From: Mucilaginibacter paludis DSM 18603
GTDB taxonomy: Bacteria; Bacteroidota; Bacteroidia; Sphingobacteriales; Sphingobacteriaceae
DNA: 64,000 nucleotides
Assembly (NCBI RefSeq): GCF_000166195.2
Contig: NZ_CM001403.1
Coordinates: 7,056,877 to 7,120,876 of the forward strand
Reading direction: 5' to 3'
The first letter of the stretch is position 1, and every line of letters starts with the position of its first letter. The position numbers and the translations under genes were made by a program. Of the stretch, positions 26,150 through 34,996 are shown one piece after another. The notes beneath the pieces are model-generated. The model saw nothing but the letters and a program-made list of their open reading frames with translations, made no database searches and was not told where the DNA came from.

Positions 26150-26897
26150 TTCAATTAAATTGAGCTTCATTAAAGCTTTTCAGAAGCTTAATTTTGTATC
26201 GTCTTCCAGAACAATGACAAAATATTATTGTATTTCCGGAATGCGTCCTGCCTAAGTAGAGATTGCTTCGTGCCTTATAATGCTTTCTTCTTAAGCTATT
26301 TATTATCAGTGTGTTTTGCGTTAATAATCAGTATTCTTAACTTAGGGCATCGGCCCGCTCAATCGCCGCGGGAAGGGCTGTTACTTTTGTCTTGACACAA
26401 AAGTAACCAAAAAGTCAAGACTGCCCGATCCTTCCGCCCGCAGGCCAACACCCGGCCCGGCGTGCAGTCTGGCCTTTGCCCGCTTTTGCCTCTGCACCAA
26501 AAAATCTATGAGGTTCAGACTTCATCTCTGTCTTTTCCGGGCCCCGGACCGGTTCCTCAATGACGCTTGGAGATGATATAATTGCGCTGATTGTGAGTGT
26601 TATAAAACGATCGTCATTGCGAGGAGGAACGACGAAGCAATCTCTAAGCTGTACAGGGCGAACTCGCAAGGCCTCCTTAAGGATGAGGTTATAGTCATTC
26701 TAAACAGCAAATGAGCTTGTACCGTTGTCGCTACTGCAAGCGTTATACTGGCGGTCATCATGCTAAGTAACCAGTGTATTATGAAAACCCTCACAAGCAT
26801 TGAAACGGAATTTCTGTTGAGGCACACGCCACAGGCGTACGCCTGCGTTTGATAGTAAAGCGCATGCACATCAAGATCTTTTTCATTAAGATAAAGT
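26150..26897. other. Intergenic region filled with repeat fragments
   Basis: About 750 bp without a credible gene. It contains a family D fragment (GTAGAGATTGCTTCG at about 26255), a family B copy (about 26290-26560), another family D fragment (CGTCATTGCGAGGAGGAACG, about 26612-26665), and a GAGGCACACGCCACAGGCG motif (26819) that recurs at about 29044 and, reversed, at about 28960. Confidence 0.7.
26290..26560. repeat. Interspersed repeat family B, copy 2
   Basis: Nearly identical to 1670-1925 over its length: TCGGCCCGCTCAATCGCCGC, TTTGTCTTGACACAAAAGT, GATCCTTCCGCCCGCAGGCC, CCGGCCCGGCGTGCAG. Confidence 0.8.
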
Positions 26898-27404
26898 TTA
26901 GTTGTTGACGCTGAACGACGTTTTAAGTGCCTGGTTAGAAGTGGCATTACTGATCGTAAAAGCATAGCTGAGGCCGGTATTATAAGTTCCGGAAGTCAGG
27001 CTTACGGTATTACAGGCAATTCCGGCGCTTGGCCGGGGATAGTCAATAGTTTGTGTGCTCCCGGCTTTAATAACAATGAGGCCGATATCCGTACAGTTCG
27101 TACTGATACAAGGCCTGCCCATATCAGCCCCCGTTGCACTGTATGCACGAAATAAGTTGCTTTTTGGATTGCAAATGAGATCCGGCATGAAATTATTTAA
27201 ATTAACGTCCCGATTGGTCGTATTGGAAATTATGAGCTGGAAATGGATGGTATCGGTTTTACTGAATGAGGTCGTAACCATTCCACTGGAATTGGCGGTC
27301 TGTAATTTAAACGTTAATGGGAAATCCGTTGTATTGTCTTTTTTACAGCTCAATGATCCGAAAACCAAAATTGTAAAAATAAAAGATAAGTTAAAGCATT
27401 TCAT
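26898..27404 (-). CDS. Lipoprotein of unknown function, BsuPI/Ig-like fold likely
   Basis: 168 residues from the ATG at 27402-27404, chosen because it starts a lipoprotein signal (MKCFNLSFIFTILVFGSLSC, lipid-modified cysteine at position 20). The mature part looks like a beta-sandwich with features of BsuPI-type domains (DTIHFQLIISNTTNRDVNLN and TSGTYNTGLSYAFTIS). Five further cysteines suggest disulphides. It is transcribed alone, downstream of the MutS-like gene on the same strand with a 126-bp gap. Confidence 0.7.
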   Translation of the reverse strand: MKCFNLSFIFTILVFGSLSCKKDNTTDFPLTFKLQTANSSGMVTTSFSKTDTIHFQLIISNTTNRDVNLNNFMPDLICNPKSNLFRAYSATGADMGRPCISTNCTDIGLIVIKAGSTQTIDYPRPSAGIACNTVSLTSGTYNTGLSYAFTISNATSNQALKTSFSVNN

Positions 27405-27530
27405 AAGATTAAGGTTAGTCAAATAAAATACGTAAACAATAGTCAAAACGCTACAAGGGATTAAAATCTTTACTAAACTGAAGAGGCAGCTTGATTATCT
27501 TAAACGTTTATACACTTGTTCTTTAAAAAG

Positions 27531-28865
27531 CTACGCTTTTAAAGAGTTATTTATTATTTCCAGGATACGTTCATTTTTCACTATCCACATTCCTAATCGC
27601 TCTTCTGTAATGCCCTCTTTAAGTTGATAGCTGTTTACTGGGGTAGTATCTTCAAAAATAGTTTCCATATAACGGAAATTAATGTTTTGGATGGATGATA
27701 ATTCATGGGCAACCTCCACGATATGCGTCGAAACTAAAAAGAAAGAAGTTCTTACTTCCGCAAAAGCGGTGATTATCGCAAGAGAGGCATCATACGCATC
27801 TTTAACATTTGTCCCTCTAAACAGTTCGTCAAAAATGACGAGTATATTTTTTGACTGATTTAATTTTTCAGCCACATGCTTAACCCGTAATACTTCCTTA
27901 TAGAAGTGACTATGTCCCTGTTCCAGATCATCTGCTAAGTTTATGGTTGTGATCAGGCCTTTAAATGCGGAGGTTACCATGCTTTTTGCAGGCACCGGAA
28001 AACCTAATTGAGATAAATAAACAGCAATTCCAATTGATTTAAGCAGAGATGATTTCCCAGCCATATTAGTACCGGTGACAAAACAAACATTTTTGTCGGG
28101 ACTAAATTCAATGTCATTACTTTTAGCATTGGCTATAAACGGATGGAATAAGCCCTTGATAATTAATGCCGTTGTGCTGGTTTCAATAACTGCAGGAAAA
28201 GTGAAACCAAGGGCCTTACCACTTTTACTAACAGATTGATAAACATCTAAATGATAAGCAACCTTTAACAAGGTTTTTATCTGCTCATTGGCAAGTTGCC
28301 TGAAAAAGTGATCTGCTTTCACCATATCGGTTGCACTACGATGGCGTTTCTTTATCAGTTGTTGTAGCCATTCAAATTCTTCCGGTTGGAAAGTGTCTAA
28401 AATAATTGAACGGAACTCCTGTATTTTTTTAGGCAGATCGCCGTGTAGTGTATCAGTGAATTTTATTAAGCTATCAACTATCGACAGAATATTTTTTACA
28501 CCGGTTTGAATTACATAATAATCATCGTCATTAAATTTGAATGCATATATAACTTTTTGTATGAACTGGGTTATAACTGAAAATGGCCTGGCATGATAAT
28601 GCTTTTTCAAATAAAACTCTGCAAAATCATAGTCGTTCCTATTTAAGTTAATTTGAATGTTGTGCTCTTCAATATACAAAAGCACATTTATTCTTTCCTG
28701 TATGTGAGCAACATCGATAAGCGGATTGTTGAACATATCCTGCAACACTTGATTGCCACCAATTGTAATGGTGTGGTTAAAAAGTTCATATACAGATTGT
28801 CGGGAATTGTTATTTGGAAATATTGCCAAATCATTTAACGTTTGCCTATCGATATCGAAATTCAT
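27531..28865 (-). CDS. MutS-related ATPase lacking mismatch-recognition domains
   Basis: A 444-residue protein carrying the MutS core and ATPase. Walker A is GTNMAGKSS (265-273), Walker B ILVIFDELFRGTN, and the D-loop/signature region INLADDLEQGHSHFYKEVLR and STHIVEVAHEL are present. The first half is a helical lever/clamp-like region (residues 1-250) with no mismatch-binding domain and no Smr nuclease domain. True MutS proteins have about 850 residues. Such short MutS relatives are common in Bacteroidota; the role is unknown and it probably does not take part in canonical mismatch repair. It appears monocistronic. Confidence 0.85.
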   Translation of the reverse strand: MNFDIDRQTLNDLAIFPNNNSRQSVYELFNHTITIGGNQVLQDMFNNPLIDVAHIQERINVLLYIEEHNIQINLNRNDYDFAEFYLKKHYHARPFSVITQFIQKVIYAFKFNDDDYYVIQTGVKNILSIVDSLIKFTDTLHGDLPKKIQEFRSIILDTFQPEEFEWLQQLIKKRHRSATDMVKADHFFRQLANEQIKTLLKVAYHLDVYQSVSKSGKALGFTFPAVIETSTTALIIKGLFHPFIANAKSNDIEFSPDKNVCFVTGTNMAGKSSLLKSIGIAVYLSQLGFPVPAKSMVTSAFKGLITTINLADDLEQGHSHFYKEVLRVKHVAEKLNQSKNILVIFDELFRGTNVKDAYDASLAIITAFAEVRTSFFLVSTHIVEVAHELSSIQNINFRYMETIFEDTTPVNSYQLKEGITEERLGMWIVKNERILEIINNSLKA

Positions 28866-29165
28866 AAAAATGCGTATAAGTTGCTTAAAGCTAATCTTTC
28901 TTTTAGATTATTTGTGATGATATCGTATAGTACGGCCCCGATGCTGGTACACGACTGTGGCGTGTGCCTTAACAGTTTTTAATAAATAAGCGCAACTTTT
29001 AAATGGGAATTATAACTCGTAATTTCCAATGCTAGTGCCCGTTGAGGCACACGCCGCAGGCGTGCGCCAGCGTTTGGTGTGCGAATCTGCTTTTCTTTAA
29101 TTCCAATGGTGGAACAGCGACACGGGCGCACCAGTATTGGGAGGTATAAAATTCACTTGATAAAT
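28866..29165. other. Intergenic region with an inverted pair of short repeats
   Basis: Contains a GTGTGCC motif within ACTGTGGCGTGTGCCTTAAC (28961) and its complementary relative GAGGCACACGCCGCAGGCGTG (29044); the latter also recurs at 26819. The two arms are about 70 bp apart and could form a hairpin. No gene is seen. Confidence 0.55.
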
Positions 29166-29570
29166 TTAAGGCTTGACTTTCCATAATTGCAATACATTAG
29201 ATGTTATTAAGACAACTGTTTTGTTTTTATTTAACCCAAAAAAATAATCAGCTTTTGCAGGTAAGAACGAACTAAATAAATCTAACCCTTTTGCTAAGTT
29301 CTTTTTTCCATCAATGCAAAAAAATATTTCTGGACTGTCCATCTTTGCGACATGGTCAAGTTGGGACTTATCCAAAATAGTTAAATTAAATCCTTTTTCA
29401 TTCAAATCAATTTTATATTGAACCTCTTTTAAATTTACGGTATCAATGTTATTATAAAATACCATTGAACCATTTTTACATTGATAGCTCCTACTTAACT
29501 CTACTTTATGACTTGGATTTAGGTTTATAATAATCACTATCAGTACTAACAATACCTTAAACTGTACCAT
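29166..29570 (-). CDS. Small membrane-anchored or secreted protein, unknown
   Basis: 134 residues beginning with a hydrophobic segment (MVQFKVLLVLIVIIINLNPS) that serves as signal or anchor, followed by a beta-rich domain of unknown type (ELSRSYQCKNGSMVFYNNID). AT-rich codon use like the neighbouring MutS-like gene and unlike the GC-richer Ter operon. No functional motif was recognised. Confidence 0.6.
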   Translation of the reverse strand: MVQFKVLLVLIVIIINLNPSHKVELSRSYQCKNGSMVFYNNIDTVNLKEVQYKIDLNEKGFNLTILDKSQLDHVAKMDSPEIFFCIDGKKNLAKGLDLFSSFLPAKADYFFGLNKNKTVVLITSNVLQLWKVKP

Positions 29571-29688
29571 AACTCGGGATTTTTGTTTGTAAATCAGTTA
29601 ATTTCAACATCACACGCTGGTGCGCGCGTGTCGCGCGCCCCCCCCAAGGCATCTCCCTACCTCCCCCTTTATAAACTTATTAAATCTA

Positions 29689-29719
29689 TTTACAATGTTA
29701 TGCCGAATATATACCTTAG
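29689..29719 (+). promoter_or_regulatory. Possible promoter of the Ter operon
   Basis: TACCTTAG (29712-29719) is one base off TAnnTTTG, with TTTA (29689-29692) 19 bp upstream at the -33 position. It would give a leader of about 65 bases before the first TerD gene. Confidence 0.35.
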
Positions 29720-29789
29720 TTCGATAATTCGCCGTAATTAACAGGCAAATCAAAATTATTAAAACAAGTAAAAATAAAAATATTTTACA

Positions 29790-30365
29790 ATGGCTATTAA
29801 CTTATTAAAGGGGCAAAAAATAACAATAGGGTTATCAAAAATGACGGTTGGCTTGGGCTGGAACCCCAACGAGGGCACGGGTTACGATTTCGATCTGGAC
29901 GTTTCCGCCATCATGATTGATGCTAACCGCTTTGTGCCCGAGGATGAATTTTTTGTTTTTTATAACAATGCCGATTCGCCCGATACCGCCGTACACCATA
30001 CCGGTGACGATCCTTCGGGAGGAAACAGCGATGGCGGAGACGATGAATCTATCAATGTTGACCTGACTAAGGTTGATGCTAAAATCCAAGAGATCTTATT
30101 TGTGGTCACCATCCACGAGGCCCAGGCCCGCAGGCAAAACTTTGGGCAGGTGCGCGATTCGTACATCCGCATTGTTGACGATTTAACCGGCGCCGAAGTT
30201 TGCAAGTACGAGCTGGGCGAGGATTTTTCGATAGAAACCGCTATCGAATTCGGTCGCTTGTACCGCCGTGGCGGCGAGTGGAAGTTTGAAGCTTCGGGAG
30301 TAGGGTATAAGGAAGACCTGGCTTTCTTTTTAAGTAAATACTTTAAAGGGCAGATTATAAAATAA
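29790..30365 (+). CDS. TerD-family protein, paralogue 1 of the Ter operon
   Basis: A 191-residue TerD-domain protein starting MAINLLKGQKITIG, the conserved N-terminus shared by all four paralogues here. The calcium-binding acidic sites are visible: GYDFDLDVSAIM and HTGDDPSGGNSDGGDDESI. The VVTIHEAQARRQNFGQV strand and the EFGRLYRRGGEWKFEASGVGY tail complete the fold. TerD proteins belong to tellurite/stress-resistance systems thought to sense metals or ligands at the membrane with TerC. It starts the operon; the next TerD begins 5 bp after its stop. Confidence 0.95.
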   Translation: MAINLLKGQKITIGLSKMTVGLGWNPNEGTGYDFDLDVSAIMIDANRFVPEDEFFVFYNNADSPDTAVHHTGDDPSGGNSDGGDDESINVDLTKVDAKIQEILFVVTIHEAQARRQNFGQVRDSYIRIVDDLTGAEVCKYELGEDFSIETAIEFGRLYRRGGEWKFEASGVGYKEDLAFFLSKYFKGQIIK

Positions 30366-30370
30366 ACACC

Positions 30371-31045
30371 ATGGCTATAAATTTAGTAAAAGGTCAAACT
30401 ATTGATCTGCGCAAAAACGATCGGGGCGAAAGTTACGATTTGTCGTCGGTAACTATTGGTTTAGGCTGGGATGTTAAACAGAGCCATAGCGGCGGCTTTT
30501 TAGGAAAGCTGTTTGGCGGTGGCGATGATGCCGAATATGATTTGGATGCCATTGCTTTTTTGTTGGATAAAAACGGAAAAGTAGCCAACCGGGGCCGTAA
30601 TATCAAAGCCAGCGATGGCCGTAACCTGAGTTTGTTTGAAAGCGATGTAATCTATTTCAACTCCATGAAGCATCCATCGGGTCATATCTGGCTAACGGGC
30701 GATAACCGTACCGGGGCCGGCGAGGGTGATGATGAACAGATTATTGTAAAGCTGGACGCGCTCGATCCAAAGTATGATCGCATCCTGTTTTTGGTTACCA
30801 TATACCAGGGGCGCAAAAATAACCAGCATTTTGGCATGGTCGAGAACGCCTTTATCCGTGCTGTAGATGCACGCGGTACCGAAATTGCCAAGTTCAGCCT
30901 ATCCGGAAACTTTACCTATAATGGCATGTGCTCCATGACGTTTGCCGAAGTTTACCGCAGGGATGGTTCCTGGAAATTCAGGGCCATAGGCGAGCCCGGC
31001 ACAACAGATAGTTTTATCGATATTCTGACCAAATACACTGCTTAA
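30371..31045 (+). CDS. TerD-family protein, paralogue 2 (with Gly-rich insert)
   Basis: A 224-residue TerD protein: MAINLVKGQTIDL, then an extra glycine-rich loop (SHSGGFLGKLFGGGDDAEYD) between the first strands, the acidic loop WLTGDNRTGAGEGDDEQ, and YRRDGSWKFRAIGEPG. The insert makes it longer than the classical TerD of about 190 residues and places hydrophobic residues at the surface, perhaps for partner or membrane contact (inference). It is translationally close to paralogue 1 and followed after 61 bp by the HAD-like gene. Confidence 0.93.
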   Translation: MAINLVKGQTIDLRKNDRGESYDLSSVTIGLGWDVKQSHSGGFLGKLFGGGDDAEYDLDAIAFLLDKNGKVANRGRNIKASDGRNLSLFESDVIYFNSMKHPSGHIWLTGDNRTGAGEGDDEQIIVKLDALDPKYDRILFLVTIYQGRKNNQHFGMVENAFIRAVDARGTEIAKFSLSGNFTYNGMCSMTFAEVYRRDGSWKFRAIGEPGTTDSFIDILTKYTA

Positions 31046-31106
31046 AAACAATAATATTGCAGGCAGCCCGGTTTTTGTAACTCAGGCTGCCTGCAATTGA
31101 TATGCT

Positions 31107-31805
31107 ATGCCCTTTTACCAGCATTATTCCTTCGACCTTTGGCTTACGCTCATTAAATCAAACCCTGGTTTTAAATCCGAACGTACCAAAATATTCCACC
31201 GCGATTTTAATCCGGACCATAAAAGTATCGACGAAGTTGCCCTGGCCTTTCGGCAGGTTGATTTGATGTGCAACGCCGTGAATGAGCGTACCGGCAAAAA
31301 TATCGATTCGGACGAGATGTACCTCATGGTGATCAGTCTCCTTAATAACAATCAACTCAACCTTTACGATATTGATACTGACGAACTTTACGCCGGTATG
31401 GAACAACTGGTATTTCAATATATGCCGGTTTTGTATTCTGATGAAACAATTGAGGTGCTGGCGCGTCTAAAAGATATGAGCGGTAGCACCTTTAGTATCT
31501 TAAGCAATACAGGCTTTATCCGCGGAGTTACCTTGCGGAAAATACTGATGGAGCTGAAGCTGCATCCCTACTTTGATTTTCAGCTTTATTCGGATGAGGT
31601 AGGCCTGTCCAAGCCCAATCCGGATTTTTTTAACCTGATGTTAAAAAAAATAAGCGAGGTAAAGTCCGCAAATGATGTGAATTTGAAAAATATTATCCAT
31701 ATTGGCGACAACCCTAAGGCTGATATAGAAGGTGCTGATGCGATAGGCATCAACAGCTTTTTAATTAATTCGAACCATTTACCTATTTCAAGCTTAATTA
31801 AATAA
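31107..31805 (+). CDS. HAD-superfamily protein of the Ter operon
   Basis: A 232-residue HAD-fold protein. Motif I is FDLWLTL: the nucleophilic aspartate is kept but the second aspartate of DxDxT is replaced by tryptophan. Motif II is ILSNTG, the motif III lysine lies in LSKPNPDFF, and motif IV is IHIGDNPKADIEGA. A helical cap (about 25-110) follows motif I. Haloacid dehalogenases also lack that second aspartate, so ordinary phosphatase activity should not be assumed. HAD proteins are known partners in Ter gene neighbourhoods, proposed to process a nucleoside-like metabolite. The phosphoribosyltransferase-like gene starts immediately after its stop codon. Confidence 0.85.
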   Translation: MPFYQHYSFDLWLTLIKSNPGFKSERTKIFHRDFNPDHKSIDEVALAFRQVDLMCNAVNERTGKNIDSDEMYLMVISLLNNNQLNLYDIDTDELYAGMEQLVFQYMPVLYSDETIEVLARLKDMSGSTFSILSNTGFIRGVTLRKILMELKLHPYFDFQLYSDEVGLSKPNPDFFNLMLKKISEVKSANDVNLKNIIHIGDNPKADIEGADAIGINSFLINSNHLPISSLIK

Positions 31806-32651
31806 ATGTTAGCTACCTATTCGCTACATCATATAGATAATGCCAACTACTTTGGGTTTAACCCGGACGACTATAGCCGTTTTAAGTTTGGCGACGAAGC
31901 CGTTGCCAAAACCTATGGCACCAGCCTTGCCGAGGGCTTTATTCAAAATTGCCTGGTAAGGCAGTCCATTGAGCAGCAAATTGTGGTCATTTCCAGTCCT
32001 TTTTCCTTTATACCTACCGCTACCTTTGCCCTTAAAACCTGGTTTGTTTGCCACTTAAACCGCTGGTTGGCCAGGCATGGTTATCAGGTAGTGCAAGAAA
32101 CCAAGGTACACCGCACCGTTACCTATAAAGAAGATTACGGCGAACTGGATGCCGAGCAACGAATCAGCCTCATCGGGAACGACCTGTTCCACATCGATAA
32201 GGATTTTCTCACCAATAAAACCCTTATTTTTTTAGATGATATTAAAATAACCGGCAGCCACGAGCGGATGATCATGAAAATGGTTGGCAATTATCAGCTC
32301 GATAACGATATCTACATGCTTTATTTTGCCGAGTTGGTAAATAAAGCCATTCATCCCAATATCGAAAATTACCTGAACTATCACCAGGTGAAATCAATTT
32401 TTGAGCTCGACCCAATTATCAAAAGCGGCAGCTTCGCCATCAATACCCGGATAGTAAAATACATCCTCAATTACGATTTTGATAGCTTCCGCATTTTTAT
32501 CGAAAACCAAACCAGTGCTTTTGTTGATCTGCTTTATGATATGGCGCTGGGCAACGGCTATCATACTATCGAAGCTTACGCTAAAAATTTGAACTTTATT
32601 TCTTCTAACCTGTTAATAAACACTCATAAACTGATACAACATGGCAATTAA
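31806..32651 (+). CDS. Phosphoribosyltransferase-like protein of the Ter operon
   Basis: A 281-residue protein with a PRTase-type core. The PRPP-binding loop is seen as TLIFLDDIKITGSHERM, where two acidic residues and the TG turn match the family, although the following residue pattern (SHE instead of xT) is unusual. The N-terminal half (IVVISSPFSFIPTATFALK) fits the strand and loop before the active site. PRTases recur in Ter clusters beside HAD proteins. It has no intergenic gap with the HAD gene, and its 3' end overlaps the third TerD by 11 bp, so the block is translationally coupled. Substrate unknown. Confidence 0.8.
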   Translation: MLATYSLHHIDNANYFGFNPDDYSRFKFGDEAVAKTYGTSLAEGFIQNCLVRQSIEQQIVVISSPFSFIPTATFALKTWFVCHLNRWLARHGYQVVQETKVHRTVTYKEDYGELDAEQRISLIGNDLFHIDKDFLTNKTLIFLDDIKITGSHERMIMKMVGNYQLDNDIYMLYFAELVNKAIHPNIENYLNYHQVKSIFELDPIIKSGSFAINTRIVKYILNYDFDSFRIFIENQTSAFVDLLYDMALGNGYHTIEAYAKNLNFISSNLLINTHKLIQHGN

Positions 32652-33195
32652 CTTGCAAAAAGGGCAGCGTGAAGCCATTAACGCACCCAAATTTACTATA
32701 GGCCTGGGCTGGGATACCAACAGCTCATCAACTGGCAGCGCATTTGATCTGGATGCCTCGGTTTTTATTCTTGGCGACAACAAAAGAATTGTAAGCGAAG
32801 AGCATTTTGTTTTTTACAACAACCTCGTTTCGCCGGATGGTGCCGTTGAACATACGGGCGATAACCTTACCGGGGCCGGAGATGGCGACGATGAGCAGAT
32901 TAAAGTTGACCTATCTAAAATTGACCCCAGGGTTAGCGAAATTTGTATTGTAGTAACCATACACGAAGCCGAGAGCCGCAGGCAAAACTTTGGCCAGGTA
33001 CGCAACTCTTTCATCCGTATTTTTGATGCCGATACCAATGCCGATATTTTAAAATACGAGCTGGAAGAAGATTTTTCCATCGAAACCGCAGTTGAGTTCG
33101 GGCGGATTTACAAACGCGATAACAACTGGAAGTTTGAGGCCGTAGGTGCCGGTATGAAGGGCGGCCTGCAGGATTATTTAACCAAATATAACTAA
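32641..33195 (+). CDS. TerD-family protein, paralogue 3
   Basis: 184 residues with the most classical TerD features in this operon: MAINLQKGQREAINAPKFT, GLGWDTN, FDLDASVFIL, HTGDNLTGAGDGDDEQI and VVTIHEAESRRQNFGQV. The calcium-coordinating acidic positions are intact. The start ATG lies inside the end of the PRTase-like gene (overlap 11 bp). Closest visible relative is paralogue 1, with the same IHEA.xRRQNFGQVR and EDFSIETA stretches. Confidence 0.95.
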   Translation: MAINLQKGQREAINAPKFTIGLGWDTNSSSTGSAFDLDASVFILGDNKRIVSEEHFVFYNNLVSPDGAVEHTGDNLTGAGDGDDEQIKVDLSKIDPRVSEICIVVTIHEAESRRQNFGQVRNSFIRIFDADTNADILKYELEEDFSIETAVEFGRIYKRDNNWKFEAVGAGMKGGLQDYLTKYN

Positions 33196-33200
33196 GCAAC

Positions 33201-33815
33201 ATGGCAATCAATCTTCAAAAAGGGCAGCGCATCAGTCTCGAAAAAAGCAACGGTAGCAAGCTGCAAAACGTTTGCGTTGGTATTAACTGGGGCGCTATTG
33301 AAAAAAAAGGACTTTTTGGCTTTGGCGCTACCAAAGAGGCTGTTGACCTTGACGCCAGCTGCGCGCTGTTTGATGAAACCAAAAAACTAACCGAGGTGAT
33401 CTATTTTGGCAATTTGCGCTCAAAAGATGGTTCGGTAAAACACAGCGGTGACGATTTAACCGGCGATATGGCTGGTGATGATGGCTTGGATAACGAGGTA
33501 ATTACCCTTGATTTTTCTATGCTGAAACCGCAGATAAGCTATGTGGCTTTTGTGCTCAACAGCTTTCGCGGGCAGGATTTTGGTACCATTCCGTTTGCGT
33601 CCATTCGCATTTACGAGGGTACGCCTAAACGGGTGAACGAGATTTTTGCTACCTATGATATTGCACACAGCAAAGATTTTGCCGGGCATGTATCCATGGT
33701 GATGGGCGTGTTTTATAAAAAGAACGGCGAGTGGAAGTTTAATGCCATAGGCGAGGCTACCCGCGATAAAAAACTGGAAGAAACGGTACGTACCGTAGGC
33801 CAAAACTTTTTATAA
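33201..33815 (+). CDS. TerD-family protein, paralogue 4 (divergent)
   Basis: 204 residues: MAINLQKGQRISLEKSNGSK, GINWGAIEKKGLFGFGATKEAVDLDASCAL, then a divergent acidic loop HSGDDLTGDMAGDDGLDNE, and VAFVLNSFRGQDFGTIPFAS in place of the usual VTIHEA stretch. Aromatic FNAIGEATRD ends the core. It resembles the TerX/TerZ-like subgroup more than TerD proper, which fits an operon that uses several specialised paralogues. It begins 5 bp after paralogue 3 and precedes telA by 56 bp. Confidence 0.92.
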   Translation: MAINLQKGQRISLEKSNGSKLQNVCVGINWGAIEKKGLFGFGATKEAVDLDASCALFDETKKLTEVIYFGNLRSKDGSVKHSGDDLTGDMAGDDGLDNEVITLDFSMLKPQISYVAFVLNSFRGQDFGTIPFASIRIYEGTPKRVNEIFATYDIAHSKDFAGHVSMVMGVFYKKNGEWKFNAIGEATRDKKLEETVRTVGQNFL

Positions 33816-33871
33816 ATCAAATTGGCCAATGGCCATTTGATAACTGTAGGTAATTATTAAAGTGTAAAACA

Positions 33872-34996
33872 ATGGAAAGCACAGATAACCAAGAACTAAA
33901 TATTACACCGGTGAGCCTGGATGCAAGCACCACCCCGGTTAAGGTGGATAAGGAGGGCAATGTTGACCTCAGCAATATTAAGCCCGAAGAGGTAAAAAAA
34001 TACGGTGAGTTAAGTAAGGATCTGAACCCGAAGGATGTAAACTCCATCCTGAACTATGGTACCGAGGTACAAAACTCGATGGAAAGGTATAGCAATACCT
34101 TCCTCACGTCTGTACGTACTTATAACTCGGGCGAGGTGGGTGTGCTCATTACCGATTTACTTACCGAATTGAATTATATTGATGTGGATGAGTTAAATCA
34201 AAGCGCTTTTTCATCCTTCATATCACACATTCCGTTTGTTAAAAAATTGGTTTTCGATGCAAAAAAACTGTTTCAAAAATACGATACGGTAGTTAACAAC
34301 ATCGATAAAATCACCAATAAAATAAAAGCGGGCCGGGTAAACTCCATCAAGGATAATGCTTCGCTGCAAACCATGTTTGATAGTAATGTGGGCTACATAC
34401 ACCAGATGGAAGAGCTGATTATCTCCGGTCAGTTAAAATATAACGAGTTGAGCGAGCAGTTGGCGCAGATGGATGCCAACCCATCGGCCTATAACGATTA
34501 TGAAATTGCCGACATGCGCGATTTTGTGAACCGGTTGGATAAGCGCCTGGCCGATTTAAAGGTGGTACGTTTTATTATGCTGCAATCGCTGGCGCAAATC
34601 AGGGTGGTACAAAACAACAATACTTCTATTGCCGAAAAGGCACAGTCTATTGTATCAACCACCATCCCCGTTTGGAAAAACCAGCTCACCATCGCCGTAG
34701 CCCTTAATCGCCAAAAGGAAAACGTGGAGATGCAGAAAAAGATATCGGACACTACCAATACCATTCTGCAAAAAAACGCCGAGCTGCTTAAACAAAACAG
34801 TATTGATGTAGCCCGCGAGAACGAGAAAACGGTAGTCTCGCTGGATACCCTGAAACGGACAACAGCATCGCTGATAGAAACACTAACAGAAGTGAAGCGC
34901 ATCCACGACGAAGGTACTGCTAACCGCAAAACCCTCAATACGGAATTGCAAAACCTTGAAACCGAACTGAAAAAGAACGTAACGAGTTTGACTTAG
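33872..34996 (+). CDS. telA: TelA-family toxic anion resistance protein
   Basis: A 374-residue, almost wholly helical cytosolic protein matching the TelA (KlaA) family, which accompanies Ter genes and is linked to tellurite and envelope stress resistance by an unknown mechanism. Characteristic parts are GLITDLLTELN-like (GVLITDLLTELNYIDVDEL), HQMEELIISGQLKYNELSE, and FIMLQSLAQIRVVQNNNTSI with STTIPVWKNQLTIAVALNRQ. The last 100 residues are coiled-coil-like. A 323-bp gap with repeats separates it from the next gene. Confidence 0.92.
   Translation: MESTDNQELNITPVSLDASTTPVKVDKEGNVDLSNIKPEEVKKYGELSKDLNPKDVNSILNYGTEVQNSMERYSNTFLTSVRTYNSGEVGVLITDLLTELNYIDVDELNQSAFSSFISHIPFVKKLVFDAKKLFQKYDTVVNNIDKITNKIKAGRVNSIKDNASLQTMFDSNVGYIHQMEELIISGQLKYNELSEQLAQMDANPSAYNDYEIADMRDFVNRLDKRLADLKVVRFIMLQSLAQIRVVQNNNTSIAEKAQSIVSTTIPVWKNQLTIAVALNRQKENVEMQKKISDTTNTILQKNAELLKQNSIDVARENEKTVVSLDTLKRTTASLIETLTEVKRIHDEGTANRKTLNTELQNLETELKKNVTSLT

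Noticed and set aside
26415..26965. Minus-strand frames of 84 and 121 codons
   Set aside because: They traverse repeat families B and D and overlap the lipoprotein gene; Arg/Ser-rich composition typical of repeat artefacts.
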